A DNA stretch of 34,679 bases, from the NCBI GenBank assembly GCA_024680915.1, contig JAILBN010000091.1:1-34679 (forward strand), in the 5' to 3' direction. Positions within the stretch are counted from its first letter, which is position 1. Each line of letters opens with the position of its first letter. This document shows positions 1-7,438 of the stretch, in pieces. The notes below the pieces were generated by a model. It ran no database searches and was not told the origin of the DNA. It was given only the letters and a program-made list of their open reading frames with translations. This DNA is from Treponemataceae bacterium. GTDB taxonomy: Bacteria; Spirochaetota; Spirochaetia; Treponematales; Treponemataceae. A program made the translations under genes and the position numbers.

Positions 1-1
1 A

Positions 2-247
2 AAAAACACGCATGCTTTCACAAAAGAACAGTCGGATGTTTACCTGGAAAAATTCGGTGAAGATAAATGGAACACTATTCTTGCAGAAAAAGTTTCAGTT
101 GGAATGACAAAAGAAATGTGCCGGCTTTCTTGGGGTGAACCAAAAAGAGTAAATAAGACAATTACTGAAAGTGTTATAAGGGAACAATGGGTGTATGGAT
201 CAAACTATTTATATTTTGAAAACGGAATCTTATCCTCAATTCAATAG
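2..247 (+). CDS. BamE/SmpA-like protein, 3' part only
   Basis: The open frame enters from the left edge and ends at TAG 245-247, leaving 81 codons of the C-terminus. The visible part reads GMTKEMCRLSWGEPKRV (about residues 35-51), then an EQWVYG motif and a closing YLYFENGILSSIQ. This 'Gmt..evr..wG.P......eqWvYg...lyFenG.l' pattern is typical of the SmpA/OmlA/BamE fold found in small envelope proteins. The start, any signal peptide and the upstream context are outside the window, so a specific role in outer-membrane assembly cannot be assigned. A perfect 14-bp inverted repeat follows the stop. Confidence 0.6.
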   Translation, partial: KNTHAFTKEQSDVYLEKFGEDKWNTILAEKVSVGMTKEMCRLSWGEPKRVNKTITESVIREQWVYGSNYLYFENGILSSIQ

Positions 248-272
248 ATAAATTAAGGTATGCTCCGATGCA

Positions 273-308
273 TTATCTGACAGCAGAAATTATCCTGCTG
301 TCAGATAA
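273..308. terminator. 14-bp perfect inverted repeat between convergent genes
   Basis: TTATCTGACAGCAG (273-286) is matched exactly by its reverse complement at 295-308, with an 8-nt loop. It lies between the end of the BamE-like gene and the end of the leftward flavin reductase gene. There is no long T run on either side, only AT-rich flanks, so it is best read as a bidirectional terminator or 3'-end stabiliser. Confidence 0.6.
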
Positions 309-317
309 ACTTCTTAA

Positions 318-875
318 TTATTTAAGCTTGTTGCCGTCGGAGAAGGCTTTTCCTACGACCTCACCCAGCTTTATGTAGTTATGGTTCACCGGGTCGAAGG
401 TTATGGGGTTCAGCTTTGACGGGTCTATCTTGCCCCCTGTAAGCACTGCTTCGTCCGCAGCCACGTTGATAATGTTGCCCACGGTGCAGCCCGTTTTCTC
501 GTCATAGCTTACAAGCTCACATTCCAGTACCATGGGAAGCTCGTTTATTACGGGCGCATCCACGAATTTGCTCTTGGTAGCCGTAAAGCCAGCTTTTGCG
601 AATTTATCCTCGACGCTGTTGCCTGAAACTATTCCCACGTAGTCGCATTCAGCCACGTGGGCCGCATCTGCCATGCTCACAGTAAAGGCCTTGCGGGCCA
701 GCATGTTCTTGACGGTCTTGTGCTCCGCCGAAAGACAGACTCCTATCTGGTTTGTGTCGTGTATGCCTCCCCAGGCTGCGTTCATGGCGTTGGCTTTGCC
801 GTCCTCGTCGTAGGTGGCCACAATCAGGACCGGCATAGGATAAAGAAAGGTGTTCTTTCCGAAATCAGTTTTCAT
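318..875 (-). CDS. Flavin reductase family protein (FMN-binding split barrel)
   Basis: This 185-aa protein matches the flavin reductase-like/DIM6-NTAB family. It opens with a strand and a proline-containing turn (YPMPVLIVATYDEDGKANAM, residues 12-31), followed by AWGGIHDTNQIGVCLS, the usual FMN-contact region. It has no signal peptide and no membrane segment, so it should be cytoplasmic. Such proteins use NAD(P)H to reduce bound flavin or act as flavoprotein sensors; the substrate cannot be told here. The start is supported by AGAGG at 883-887, about 7 nt upstream. It lies 41 bp after the antitoxin gene on the same strand, so it may be co-transcribed with the toxin-antitoxin pair. Confidence 0.85.
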   Translation of the reverse strand: MKTDFGKNTFLYPMPVLIVATYDEDGKANAMNAAWGGIHDTNQIGVCLSAEHKTVKNMLARKAFTVSMADAAHVAECDYVGIVSGNSVEDKFAKAGFTATKSKFVDAPVINELPMVLECELVSYDEKTGCTVGNIINVAADEAVLTGGKIDPSKLNPITFDPVNHNYIKLGEVVGKAFSDGNKLK

Positions 876-916
876 ATAAACCTCTGTATCTAGCTTTTTT
901 GCAGTTTTGTCCCTGC

Positions 917-1138
917 TCAGTTTTCTTCCCTGCTTTCACGAAGGGCTTGCATAATATCCTGGTGCTTTATGTCAAAAAGAGTCTTTATCCCTTCGAAGGG
1001 TGAGGCGGCCGAAGCCTCAGGTGTTATACGGAAAACAGACCCGTCAGCACGTTTTACAAGGACTGCGCCTTCGTTTTTTGATTTATCCAGTATAGTCGCG
1101 AAATTCTGTCTCGCTTCGGAATATGTAACTACAAGCAT
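917..1138 (-). CDS. Phd/YefM-family antitoxin
   Basis: This 73-aa protein begins VTYSEARQNFATILDKSKNEG, the N-terminal Phd/YefM DNA-binding fold ('...sear.nf..il.....'). It continues with AVLVKRADGSVFRITPE, the second strand pair of that fold. The C-terminal tail (HQDIMQALRESREEN) is charged and predicted helical, as expected for the part that wraps the toxin. Its start overlaps the end of the PIN gene by 10 bp (1129-1138), so translation is probably coupled. It is the second gene of a toxin-first operon. By family, it should neutralise the PIN nuclease and, alone or in complex, repress the promoter at 1525-1553. Confidence 0.85.
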   Translation of the reverse strand: MLVVTYSEARQNFATILDKSKNEGAVLVKRADGSVFRITPEASAASPFEGIKTLFDIKHQDIMQALRESREEN

Positions 1139-1518
1139 TTTACCCCCAGTGATAAGGCGTTTGTTTTCATGCCTTCATCCATTGTGAATAAAGGTAATGA
1201 AAGTTGTTGCGCCAAGGAAAGATAATATGCGTCATAGGCATAGGATGATGTCTTTCCTGCTGTCATAATGGAGTCTGGAATATCGGGTTCCATCAGCCTT
1301 ATAGGGATACGTGAGAATTCATGGTAAACAGAAATTCCTTCAACAATTGAAAGGAGATTTCTTTTTATCAGCTTGCTTATGGCATTCCCTATCTCATAAG
1401 AAATACAGGCAGGTGCGATAATCCTTGCAAAACCTACAGTTTGGACTACAGAATCCTTCTTTCCTTGATTCAAAAGGAACTCTAGGATGCAAGATGCATC
1501 TATTACAATCTCATTCAC
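1129..1518 (-). CDS. PIN-domain toxin (VapC-like ribonuclease)
   Basis: This 129-aa PIN protein carries the four acidic residues that bind metal in VapC nucleases: D7 in VIDAS, E42 in SYEIGNA, D96 in AYDAYYLSLA and D114 in TMDEG. The family cleaves RNA, often tRNA or rRNA. Translation starts at a GTG (1516-1518). There is no Shine-Dalgarno sequence before it, and the -10 box TACAAT ends only 6 nt upstream, so the message is probably leaderless. The toxin gene precedes the antitoxin gene, the reverse of most vapBC operons. All catalytic residues are intact, so the toxin is likely functional. Confidence 0.85.
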   Translation of the reverse strand: MNEIVIDASCILEFLLNQGKKDSVVQTVGFARIIAPACISYEIGNAISKLIKRNLLSIVEGISVYHEFSRIPIRLMEPDIPDSIMTAGKTSSYAYDAYYLSLAQQLSLPLFTMDEGMKTNALSLGVKCL

Positions 1519-1524
1519 AGGTCA

Positions 1525-1553
1525 ATTGTACTATTGTACAGCTAACCTGTCAA
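1525..1553 (-). promoter_or_regulatory. Toxin-antitoxin promoter with embedded TGTACA operator
   Basis: On the minus strand a consensus -35 TTGACA (1548-1553) is followed by 17 bp and a -10 TACAAT (1525-1530). The GTG start lies 6 nt further. The spacer holds TGTACA (1535-1540), and TGTACT (1527-1532, plus strand) overlaps the -10, together forming the inverted repeat TGTAC-N4-GTACA (1527-1540). A wider inverted repeat, ACAGGT/ACCTGT (1517-1522 and 1545-1550), brackets the promoter. TGTACA is the known core recognition motif of YefM-YoeB, so this is probably the autoregulatory operator. Confidence 0.75.
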
Positions 1554-1571
1554 GAAGAAAAATGGTTCTTC

Positions 1572-2090
1572 CTACTTTACGATGACAGCCTTGCCGATGA
1601 TTGCCTTGCTGCTGGGGCTTCCCGCCTTGTGGCCTATGGCTGCCGAGCCGTATACCCCATGGTTTTCGGGTATTCCGAATTCGCTTAGCAGCTCACGGAC
1701 AGAGGGATTGTCGAAGCAGTCATTGATTTGGTTGATCCATACACAGCCGAGCTTCAAAGCCTCTGCCCCAAGGTAGATGTTCTGCATGGCGCAGGCGTTG
1801 TCTACCTCACGGAAACGGCTTTCCTTGTCGTTGGAGGTGATTATGAGGACTGCCGGCTTGTACATGTTGTAGCTGGAGGGCATTCCAAGAGCTTGAGCCA
1901 CTGCTTTTGCAAGCTTCTGGATTTTTGCGGGGTCGGTGATGGCCGTGAACTGCCAGGTCTGTCTTCCCATGCCGCTGGGTGCAGCAAGGGCGCATTCCAA
2001 TATGGTCTGGACGTCACTCTGGGCGACCGCCTCTGTGGTAAAGGCTCTGCAAGAGCGTCTTTCTTTGATTAAGTCAATAAAAGTATTCAT
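1572..2090 (-). CDS. Nitroreductase family protein
   Basis: This 172-aa protein matches the nitroreductase family. It has IKERRSCRAFTTEAV at residues 9-23, the FMN-phosphate-binding 'RRSvR.f...pv' motif. ALAAPSGMGRQTWQF follows (the 'a..APSg.n.Qpw.f' motif), and near the C-terminus there is a GHKAG segment ('iG.p...'). Such enzymes are FMN-dependent NAD(P)H oxidoreductases acting as homodimers in the cytoplasm. There is no Shine-Dalgarno sequence; the -10-like TAAAAT at 2097-2102 is 6 nt from the ATG. The substrate is not inferable. It sits upstream of the toxin-antitoxin promoter, so it is probably a separate unit. Confidence 0.88.
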   Translation of the reverse strand: MNTFIDLIKERRSCRAFTTEAVAQSDVQTILECALAAPSGMGRQTWQFTAITDPAKIQKLAKAVAQALGMPSSYNMYKPAVLIITSNDKESRFREVDNACAMQNIYLGAEALKLGCVWINQINDCFDNPSVRELLSEFGIPENHGVYGSAAIGHKAGSPSSKAIIGKAVIVK

Positions 2091-2096
2091 AAAGGC

Positions 2097-2125
2097 ATTT
2101 TAGCAGAGGAAATCTCACTTGTACA
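2097..2125 (-). promoter_or_regulatory. Promoter of the nitroreductase gene, probably leaderless
   Basis: On the minus strand TGTACA (2120-2125) is followed by 17 bp and TAAAAT (2097-2102). Only 6 nt separate the -10 box from the ATG at 2090, so the expected transcription start falls on or next to the start codon. No Shine-Dalgarno sequence is present. Confidence 0.5.
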
Positions 2126-2142
2126 GAAAAAACGGCTCACCG

Positions 2143-2235
2143 GATTGCCGCCAGCCCACCGGCCTCCTGCAAGCTTTCGGGAGCGGCTGATGTTGCCCGC
2201 CAGCCCACGGAGAACCCCGCTCCGCAAGCTTCCGG
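2143..2235. repeat. Imperfect duplicated GC-rich segment
   Basis: The 2091-2302 gap contains two diverged copies of a segment about 50 bp long. Each copy has CGCCAGCCCAC (2149-2159 and 2198-2208) and then GCAAGCTT (2169-2176 and 2224-2231) followed by a CGG. I see no gene in it. It separates the divergent nitroreductase and MscS genes. Confidence 0.55.
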
Positions 2236-2302
2236 TAAGGGAAGGAGCAGTCCCTCCTAGAGCCCCCTTGTAATTGTCCGCTTTCCATATTAAAGTTTAT
2301 GT

Positions 2303-3214
2303 ATGGAAGAAGAAGTTATACAGGAAGTTCTTGTGCAGGAGGAGGCTCCCAATGCCTTTGCGGAGGCTGTGGGACACGCTGCCGATGATGCTTTTTTCAA
2401 GCAGACCAGTGGTATCTGGAACTGGATAAAAGCAGTTTTTACATGGGAGAATGTATTCAAGTGCATCGGTGGTGTATGCGTCGTGCTTATCCTTTTTCTT
2501 ATTTACAAGCTGCTGAGACGGGGTTTAAGACAAATCCCGGAACGTAAGTTTGCCAAGGCTAAGCTGGCAATAGCAGAAAAAGCTCTTAAATATCTTTTTT
2601 ATACGAGTATAGCCCTTTATCTTCTCAGTCTTTTCGGTATTGATCTTACTGCTATCTGGGGAGCTGCCGGGGTCGCCGGTATCGCCATTGGTTTTGCTGC
2701 CCAGACTTCCGTGAGCAACCTTATAAGCGGTCTTTTCGTCATAACAGAAGGCTCCATCCATGCCGGAGACACTATAATCGTAGACGGAGTAACGGGTGTG
2801 GTGGATGAGATAAAGCTCCTTTCCGTGCGAGTCCACACCTACGACAACCAGATGGTGCGTATCCCCAACTCCACGATAATAGACAAGAGTCTTACCAATA
2901 ACTCCTACTTCAAATGCCGCCGCCTTACCATAGGGGTCTCTGTGGATTATAAATCGGACATGAGGAAGTGCCTTGAGGTTCTTTCCAAGGCTCCTTCCCT
3001 TTGTCCCACAGTCCTTAAGGACCCTGCCCCCGCAGTATGGTTCGATGGCTTCGGGGACAGCTCCATCAACATGACTGTGGCGGTCTGGTTCAAGCCCGAT
3101 GATTTCCTTACCACCAAGAACGATATTTTCGTGGCCATAAAGCAGGTTCTTGACGAGGCCAGCATAGAGATTCCTTTCAACAAGCTGGATGTGAAGGTTC
3201 TTAAGGAATCGTGA
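2303..3214 (+). CDS. Small-conductance mechanosensitive channel (MscS family)
   Basis: This 303-aa protein has two hydrophobic segments near residues 49-70 and 91-110. They are followed by the pore helix TM3 with its glycine/alanine-rich face (GAAGVAGIAIGFAAQTSVSN, about 119-138). The beta domain follows, with the motif VRIPNSTII, and then the C-terminal alpha/beta domain. The channel opens under membrane tension to release solutes during hypo-osmotic shock. Length and domain order fit the short MscS class. The start has no obvious Shine-Dalgarno sequence and the promoter is unclear. It is followed by 32-bp tandem repeats. Confidence 0.92.
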   Translation: MEEEVIQEVLVQEEAPNAFAEAVGHAADDAFFKQTSGIWNWIKAVFTWENVFKCIGGVCVVLILFLIYKLLRRGLRQIPERKFAKAKLAIAEKALKYLFYTSIALYLLSLFGIDLTAIWGAAGVAGIAIGFAAQTSVSNLISGLFVITEGSIHAGDTIIVDGVTGVVDEIKLLSVRVHTYDNQMVRIPNSTIIDKSLTNNSYFKCRRLTIGVSVDYKSDMRKCLEVLSKAPSLCPTVLKDPAPAVWFDGFGDSSINMTVAVWFKPDDFLTTKNDIFVAIKQVLDEASIEIPFNKLDVKVLKES

Positions 3215-3230
3215 CGAAAAATTCTGCGGA

Positions 3231-3345
3231 GCCTGCTTGTAGCTTGGGGTTTTGTGGACAGAGCCTGCTTGTAGCTTGGGGTTTTGTGGACAGAGCCTTC
3301 TTATAGCTTGGGGCTCGGGGAACAGAGCCTGCTTTTTGTCTGGGC
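3231..3345. repeat. 32-bp tandem repeat array, 3 to 3.5 copies
   Basis: Copies begin at 3231, 3263 and 3295, with a fourth decaying from 3327. The first two are identical, the third has several changes and only the first 8-10 bases of the fourth match. Each unit opens with GCCTGCTTGTAGCTTGGGG. The array is just after the MscS stop and ahead of the MATE promoter. No coding role is apparent. Confidence 0.85.
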
Positions 3346-3420
3346 AGATGGATGTTCTTCCTGCCCATCCTGCCTTGCTTGGACTGGATGTTTGCAGTTT
3401 TTTGAAAATTTTGCTTTTTT

Positions 3421-3449
3421 TTGACATTATATGTATTTTTTGATAGTAT
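3421..3449 (+). promoter_or_regulatory. Promoter of the MATE gene with a near-absent leader
   Basis: A consensus -35 TTGACA (3421-3426), a 17-bp spacer and TAGTAT (3444-3449) lie directly before the ATG at 3460. The expected start of transcription is about 3456, giving a leader of about 4 nt. The TTG inside the -35 box is in frame with the gene, but using it would place the start codon inside the promoter. Confidence 0.75.
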
Positions 3450-3459
3450 CATTCTCACT

Positions 3460-4836
3460 ATGACACAGAAGCTAAAGGAGTCTGGGACTTCGGAAAACAA
3501 GATGGGCGTTATGCCTGTAGGAAGACTTCTGGTACAGATGTCTCTTCCCATGATGATCTCCATGCTTGTACAGGCCTTGTACAATATAGTGGACAGTATA
3601 TTCGTCGCTCAAATCTCAGAGAAAGCCCTTACCGCGGTATCGCTGGCCTTTCCTATACAGAGCCTTATTATTGCTGTTTCCACCGGAACCGGAGTGGGTA
3701 TCAATGCCCTTCTGTCAAAGAGGCTTGGCCAAAAGGATTTCCAGGGAGTCAACAAATCCGCTGGTAACGGTGTTTTTCTTTTCATCATCAGCTTCATAGT
3801 ATTCATCATCTTAGGAATAATAGTTCCCAGACCCTATTTCCAGTCACAGACCAATGACCCGGAGATAGTGGAGTACGGTGTTCAGTATATGACTGTAATC
3901 CTGACTGTAAGCCCTGGCTGCTTCATGGCCATTCTTTTCGAGAGGCTCCTTCAGTCCACAGGGCTCACGGTTCTTTCAATGGTATCCCAGCTTACGGGCG
4001 CCATATTCAACATCATTTTTGACCCTATACTTATCTTCGGTTATCTTGGCTTCCCGGCCATGGGCATCACAGGTGCCGCAGTGGCCACCGTCCTGGGCCA
4101 GATTGCCGCCGCCATTATATCCATCATATTGAATATCAAGAAAAACAAAGAGATAAGCTTCTCCCTGCGCTATATTAAGCCCGACAAGCGTGTCATAGCC
4201 GATATCTACAAGGTGGGTGTCCCTTCGATACTGCTTGCTTCTATCGGCTCCGTGATGACTTATTTCCTGAACCTCATCCTGGGATCCTTCTCAATGACAG
4301 CCGTCACTATTTTCGGTGTATACTTCAAGCTTCAGAGCTTTATCTTCATGCCTATCTTCGGTATGAACAACGGCCTTGTCCCTATAATCGCCTACAACTT
4401 CGGCGCACAGAAGAAAAAACGCATAATAGACACTATTTTCGTGGGTATAAAGATATCTGTGGGAATAATGATTATAGGAACCCTTGTCTTCGAGCTTTTC
4501 CCCGCCCAGCTGCTTTCCTTGTTCAATGCCTCTGACGAGATGATAGCCCAAGGCTGTCCTGCCCTCCGTATAATCGGAATTCATTTCCCCATAGCGGCGG
4601 TCTGTATCTGTCTTTTCTCTGTTTTCCAGGCTTTGGGGCAGGGCGTATACAGCATGATCGGCTCCTTCGTCCGTCAGCTTATAGTGCTGCTTCCTGCAGC
4701 CTGGCTTCTTTCTCTTACCGGAAGCCTTACCAACGTGTGGTGGGCTTTCCCCATAGCGGAAGTGTCATCATTGCTCACAGCCTTTTTCTTCATGAAAAAG
4801 GCCCACGCAAAATACATCAAGAATATGCCGGACTGA
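3460..4836 (+). CDS. MATE family efflux transporter
   Basis: This 458-aa multi-pass protein belongs to the MATE (NorM/DinF-type) family. After a short polar N-terminus it shows MPVGRLLVQMSLPMMISMLV and ALYNIVDSIFVA, the conserved TM1 and first loop of the family. About twelve membrane segments follow, with an internal repeat (VYFKLQSFIFMPIFGMNNGL opens the second half). MATE proteins export cationic drugs or metabolites using sodium or proton gradients; the substrate here is unknown. The start at 3460 is preferred over the in-frame TTG at 3421 because that TTG is the -35 box. There is no Shine-Dalgarno sequence. Confidence 0.92.
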   Translation: MTQKLKESGTSENKMGVMPVGRLLVQMSLPMMISMLVQALYNIVDSIFVAQISEKALTAVSLAFPIQSLIIAVSTGTGVGINALLSKRLGQKDFQGVNKSAGNGVFLFIISFIVFIILGIIVPRPYFQSQTNDPEIVEYGVQYMTVILTVSPGCFMAILFERLLQSTGLTVLSMVSQLTGAIFNIIFDPILIFGYLGFPAMGITGAAVATVLGQIAAAIISIILNIKKNKEISFSLRYIKPDKRVIADIYKVGVPSILLASIGSVMTYFLNLILGSFSMTAVTIFGVYFKLQSFIFMPIFGMNNGLVPIIAYNFGAQKKKRIIDTIFVGIKISVGIMIIGTLVFELFPAQLLSLFNASDEMIAQGCPALRIIGIHFPIAAVCICLFSVFQALGQGVYSMIGSFVRQLIVLLPAAWLLSLTGSLTNVWWAFPIAEVSSLLTAFFFMKKAHAKYIKNMPD

Positions 4837-4922
4837 CAGAAAGTGAGGCTTGCGCAGGGCCGCGGCAGTTGACTAAGGCACACTGGCGGTCTGCCACATT
4901 GGCGGACTGCTTGGACTAGCGG

Positions 4923-6395
4923 CTATTCAGTTACTGTTTTTGTCACCGCTGACACTGAGCTGGCAAAGCTTTCCTCTTCCTCCTTGCTCAAAAGCTCCTT
5001 GGCGTACAAGGCTTTCTCAAAAAGGGCGCCTGCAGCACCGCAGGGCTCACCCAAGGCCGGGTAACGCTCCGAAATAAGCGCTGTGTATTCGGCAGGGGCA
5101 AGACTCTTTTTATAGGCGATATCTCTCTCCTCTCCCCACTCAATGAGCTTGAGAAACTGGGTTGTCAGCCTGTCTATCTCTTTTTTCTTTTCCTTTGACT
5201 TTTTCGAGGCTTCCAATATGGAGCTTATCTTATCCTTGAAGACGGCTGCCGCCTGAGCATAGGCTTCTCCCTTTTTTATCTGTATGGAGAAAAGGGCTTT
5301 GATTGCGGTTTTAAGGGCATCCAGGAACCTCCGCAGATAGGTGAGAAGCTTCTTCTTTTTCCAGAAGTCCTTCCATTTGGCGGAGAAAAAGGGCCCGAAA
5401 AAGAAAAAGAGAAGCCCGCCTGCTATGGCCGCCAGGAATGCCCACTTTATGATGTTCATTATCATTTCAAGAATAGGGTTGGCCTCTGTCTCCATTATGC
5501 CTGGCGGTATCGGGCTTGCCGGCATTCCCTGGCTGAAGCTCTGCTCCGGGGGAGGGGCAGCCTGCTCTCTTTCCTTTGAGCCGAAAAGCATCCTCAGGAA
5601 ATCCAGGAGCCAGGAAAAATACGAGGGCTTCAAGAGAGCATTATCTGAGGAAATGAAAAGGGCGATTAGGGCACAAAGAATACAGAAAAGGAAGGAAATG
5701 AGGAGCAGTCTGTTCCTTATGCCGAATATAGCCGAAAGTCCCAGTCCGGCGTAATAGGTCTCGTTCTTGTATATTGAGTTGAGGATAAGTGTAAGAAGAA
5801 GCAGGACGGTGTGCAAAAGAATGAAGACGAGACTCAGGACGGAGATCTGGGTGTTGGTAAAGAAGAGAACCAGGAAAAAGAGCAGGGTCACCACAGACAA
5901 AATACTGGTCTTGAAAAGGCTGTCATTCATCTGCTCCACGTAATCCGAGGTCAGCCAGCTCTGTTCGTGCAGCATTGAGGACAGGGACTGTCCGGTAAGA
6001 TCCCCGCAGTTCTTAGCGAAAGAGTCATGGCAGGCGAAAGCCTTGTCCAGCTTTATCACAAGAATCCATTCCAGGACGGAGGAGGGAATCGTGATGAAAA
6101 TGGGTACCACGGGGATAAGGAAAAGAAAAAGAGCTATGGATATCACCTGGTAGAAAACAAGAAAGCGCAGGTTGGCGAAAACTCCGGCTTTTTCATTGAG
6201 GAAAATCCAGGAGACAAAAAGGGCTATGGCACCTGTAAGAAAAATATATAGGCAGAAAATCCATTCAGTGAAATAAAAAGAGGTAAAGCGTTCTATAAGG
6301 TCATTGAGCAGCAGCATAACGCCTGAAGCTGCCGTACTCACCAGAAAAAGGACCAGTATGCGCTCTGCCGCAATGGCGATAGGTTTCTTGTTCAT
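4923..6395 (-). CDS. Multi-pass membrane protein with DUF4129-like C-terminus
   Basis: This 490-aa protein has about six hydrophobic segments in its first 250 residues, a proline-rich linker (near residues 275-300), another membrane segment around 315-335 and a charged cytoplasmic C-terminus. That C-terminus (LIEWGEERDIAYKKSLAPAE, then EYTALISERYPALG) resembles the DUF4129 pattern of a helical domain with 'R..sltp.Eya'. No transglutaminase domain is visible, although one often accompanies DUF4129. Its start overlaps the DUF58 stop by 4 bp (ATGA, 6392-6395), so it is the third gene of the moxR operon and probably part of the same envelope complex. The exact function is unknown. Confidence 0.65.
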   Translation of the reverse strand: MNKKPIAIAAERILVLFLVSTAASGVMLLLNDLIERFTSFYFTEWIFCLYIFLTGAIALFVSWIFLNEKAGVFANLRFLVFYQVISIALFLFLIPVVPIFITIPSSVLEWILVIKLDKAFACHDSFAKNCGDLTGQSLSSMLHEQSWLTSDYVEQMNDSLFKTSILSVVTLLFFLVLFFTNTQISVLSLVFILLHTVLLLLTLILNSIYKNETYYAGLGLSAIFGIRNRLLLISFLFCILCALIALFISSDNALLKPSYFSWLLDFLRMLFGSKEREQAAPPPEQSFSQGMPASPIPPGIMETEANPILEMIMNIIKWAFLAAIAGGLLFFFFGPFFSAKWKDFWKKKKLLTYLRRFLDALKTAIKALFSIQIKKGEAYAQAAAVFKDKISSILEASKKSKEKKKEIDRLTTQFLKLIEWGEERDIAYKKSLAPAEYTALISERYPALGEPCGAAGALFEKALYAKELLSKEEEESFASSVSAVTKTVTE

Positions 6396-7414
6396 AGGGT
6401 CCTCTCTGCCTCCTGTACTGTCTCAGGTCCTATTATGAAGATTCGGGTCCTGTCGGGCAGCTTGTGTTTAAGCGTCTCCATGGGATCGTAAGAAAGAGAG
6501 CCTTTCTCCATCTGGATAAGGGCCAGCAGGTCAAGGATGCAGCCTGTCTGGCCGCTGGCGGGAGGCAGGTAGGGAAAACTGTCGGAATAGGCGGCGAATC
6601 CGCATTTCTGGTGCAAAAGCTCTGCCTTGCGTATTATGGCGGCGGCTATCTTGATGGCCTTCTCTCCTTTGTCGTACCTTTGCTCCAGGGGGTAATCCTC
6701 AAGGGCAAGGTTCAAAAAGACGAAGACAGGGCAGTCGAAGGTGTTCTGATACTCGTTGGTATAAAGGCTGCCGTATTTTGCGCTTGCCCTCCAGTTTATC
6801 CTTTTCAGCTCGTCTCCGCTCCTGTATTCCCTGAGGGAGCGCCTCATGGTCACGTCCTCGTAGCATATATCTTGGATATTCATGCTTCCTTGGGGAATTC
6901 CTGTCTCCAAGTCCATGGGGTAACGGACTTCCGCCGGATGGATTATGACCTTGCATTCCTTTTTGTATGTGTTGGTGAAAGGAAAAAGACCCAAAGGGTC
7001 AGAGGCTGAGATGATTACAGGTCCCACATGGAAAACTCCCCTTGTGGTACCTGCTGTGGTGTAGCTGAAGGTCTTTACCTCCCTTGGCCTTAAGGTGAAA
7101 AGAAAGCGGCTTGTTCCAGCTGAAGGTGAGAAGGCCCCGGGGTTGTCATGGGCGTAGCAGACGAAGGCAGGAAGCCTGGAGTTGTTGGTTACCGTAAAGG
7201 AGATGGTGAAGGCGTCTCCGCAGGCGGCTCTAAGAAAGACAACCGGCCTTTCCACTGTTATGCTTTTCCTTAGTACCCCGGAATAAAGACGGGAGATTAT
7301 TATACCTATGACCACGGCAAGGGTAATGCACTGGATTATTTTTGCGGGGGCAAAGAGAAATACGAGAAAACATAATATTGCGACAGATTTTGGTGAAAGC
7401 TCTTTTCTCCTCAT
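6392..7414 (-). CDS. DUF58 family protein
   Basis: This 340-aa protein begins with two short membrane segments (about residues 10-45). A beta-rich region follows with TTRGVFHVGPVIISASDPLG, the usual DUF58 lead-in. Then comes the family signature REYRSGDELKRINWRASAKY at about residues 196-215. The remaining C-terminus is von Willebrand A-like. DUF58 proteins are nearly always encoded next to MoxR ATPases and are thought to work with them in assembling metal-cofactor or envelope complexes. The gene starts 24 bp after moxR and overlaps the next gene by 4 bp, so the three are translationally linked. Confidence 0.9.
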   Translation of the reverse strand: MRRKELSPKSVAILCFLVFLFAPAKIIQCITLAVVIGIIISRLYSGVLRKSITVERPVVFLRAACGDAFTISFTVTNNSRLPAFVCYAHDNPGAFSPSAGTSRFLFTLRPREVKTFSYTTAGTTRGVFHVGPVIISASDPLGLFPFTNTYKKECKVIIHPAEVRYPMDLETGIPQGSMNIQDICYEDVTMRRSLREYRSGDELKRINWRASAKYGSLYTNEYQNTFDCPVFVFLNLALEDYPLEQRYDKGEKAIKIAAAIIRKAELLHQKCGFAAYSDSFPYLPPASGQTGCILDLLALIQMEKGSLSYDPMETLKHKLPDRTRIFIIGPETVQEAERTL

Positions 7415-7438
7415 TACGATAGGTCCTGGGGCTTGTAA

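Noticed and set aside
2120-2125. TGTACA before the nitroreductase gene as a second toxin-antitoxin operator
   Set aside because: It is a single site and more simply explained as the -35 region of the nitroreductase promoter; no paired site nearby.
2525-3427. Long open frame on the opposite strand of the MscS gene
   Set aside because: It is a shadow of the MscS frame and its N-terminal part translates the 32-bp repeats; no family resemblance.
3421-3459. In-frame TTG as a start codon for the MATE gene
   Set aside because: The TTG is part of a consensus -35 box with a good -10 17 bp later; the extra 13 residues would be encoded by the promoter.
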